The notes beneath the pieces were generated by a model. The model was not told the DNA's origin. It did no database searches and worked only from the letters and a program-made list of their open reading frames with translations. This document shows positions 5,904 through 6,341 of a stretch of DNA of 6,341 bases, piece after piece. Position 1 is the stretch's first letter; each line of letters starts with the position of its first letter. The stretch spans positions 1-6,341 of the forward strand of contig CAJOQW010000107.1 of the NCBI GenBank assembly GCA_905236955.1, written 5' to 3'. The position numbers and the translations under genes are program-made. The DNA comes from an uncultured Bacteroidales bacterium (lineage in GTDB: Bacteria; Bacteroidota; Bacteroidia; Bacteroidales; UBA932).

Positions 5904-6341
5904 TATTTCCTGATTATAAAACCGTCGCCGGCATCGGTGGCGAGCCAGAGTTTGGGGCCTTCTTCCTTAAGGACTTCGACGTCGTAGGAACTGCTGGATG
6001 TCCTAACGAGTCCCTCGTAATAACCGGTGACGAGGGTGAAACTGCTTCCCGTAGCCGCATCCTGCGGTATCCCGGACATCTCTACGGCCGAATTGGTGGC
6101 GGAATAAATGGTGAAAACCACGGAAGACCCTTCATATTCGCATATTATCTGGCTCTCCCCCGCCTGGTAGATTGTGCTGGTACCGAAAGCCGGATACGCG
6201 CCGTATTCCGATCGGGCCAGCACCGGGTTGGTTCCGTCGGCGGAGGCGCTGATTGGCCTCATCGTCTGGGAAACCGACCCGTCCGTCCATACGAGCACGG
6301 CCTCGAGCATGGCCGTCACGTCCACTCCGGAACCATTGTAT
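5903..6341 (-). CDS. Exported protein with Ig-like domain, C-terminal part (unidentified)
   Basis: The frame is open to the right edge (first full codon TAC at 6340), giving the last 145 residues of a longer protein; no start within the window is convincing. It is rich in Ser, Thr, Gly, Ala and Tyr with alternating beta-strand patterns. Residues 1-75 resemble a bacterial Ig-like domain (DVTAMLEAVLVWTDGS … ESQIICEYEGSSVVFTIYSA). A second beta-rich unit follows, ending KLWLATDAGDGFIIRK. I do not recognise the family. The style is that of cell-surface or secreted Bacteroidales proteins. No type IX sorting signal or membrane anchor is visible at the C-terminus. One-base overlap with the M6 protease gene indicates an operon, so it might be another protease or a surface partner. 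Confidence 0.72.
   Translation of the reverse strand, partial: YNGSGVDVTAMLEAVLVWTDGSVSQTMRPISASADGTNPVLARSEYGAYPAFGTSTIYQAGESQIICEYEGSSVVFTIYSATNSAVEMSGIPQDAATGSSFTLVTGYYEGLVRTSSSSYDVEVLKEEGPKLWLATDAGDGFIIRK

Overview
The window looks like a chromosomal segment of a member of the Bacteroidota, most likely Bacteroidales (gut or rumen type). The reasons are a promoter of the Bacteroidetes form (TTG, 18 nt, TAnnTTTG), almost no Shine-Dalgarno sequences, and the gene families present: an M6 metalloprotease with a PKD-like tail, a lipoprotein M28 peptidase with the Bacteroidetes-style GRKPMTPYED segment, and a cinnamoyl-esterase-like hydrolase. The rank assignment is inference. All recognisable genes lie on the minus strand and are read from right to left.

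Upstream cluster (6341 down to about 3386). It begins with the C-terminal part of an unidentified exported protein with Ig-like character. Its stop codon overlaps (TAATG) the start of a complete secreted M6 metalloprotease. Then, 14 nt further on, comes a wrecked alpha/beta hydrolase. The hydrolase keeps its signal peptide and the catalytic Asp and His, but has lost about 100 residues including the catalytic Ser, and also carries a -1 frameshift. It is followed by a short frameshifted remnant resembling a Sel1-repeat gene tail. So 3386-4107 is a zone of gene decay between two intact clusters.

Downstream cluster (3395 down to 1). A well-formed promoter lies inside a long imperfect inverted repeat just before a small AbrB/MazE-type DNA-binding protein. 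The AbrB gene overlaps a multi-pass membrane acyltransferase by 4 nt (ATGA). After 39 nt comes a small zinc-ribbon protein, which overlaps by 19 nt a fused GNAT acetyltransferase / AlkD-type DNA glycosylase. Four nt later an M28-family lipoprotein peptidase begins and runs off the left edge. The tight packing suggests one transcription unit, probably autoregulated by the AbrB protein through the inverted repeat.

The most interesting items are the GNAT-AlkD fusion with its coupled zinc-ribbon partner, the dyad-flanked promoter of the AbrB gene, and the hydrolase deletion, whose junction suggests recombination between two near-identical Pro/Ser-Gln-Gly coding stretches. No RNA genes, CRISPR arrays, insertion sequences or convincing terminators were seen.
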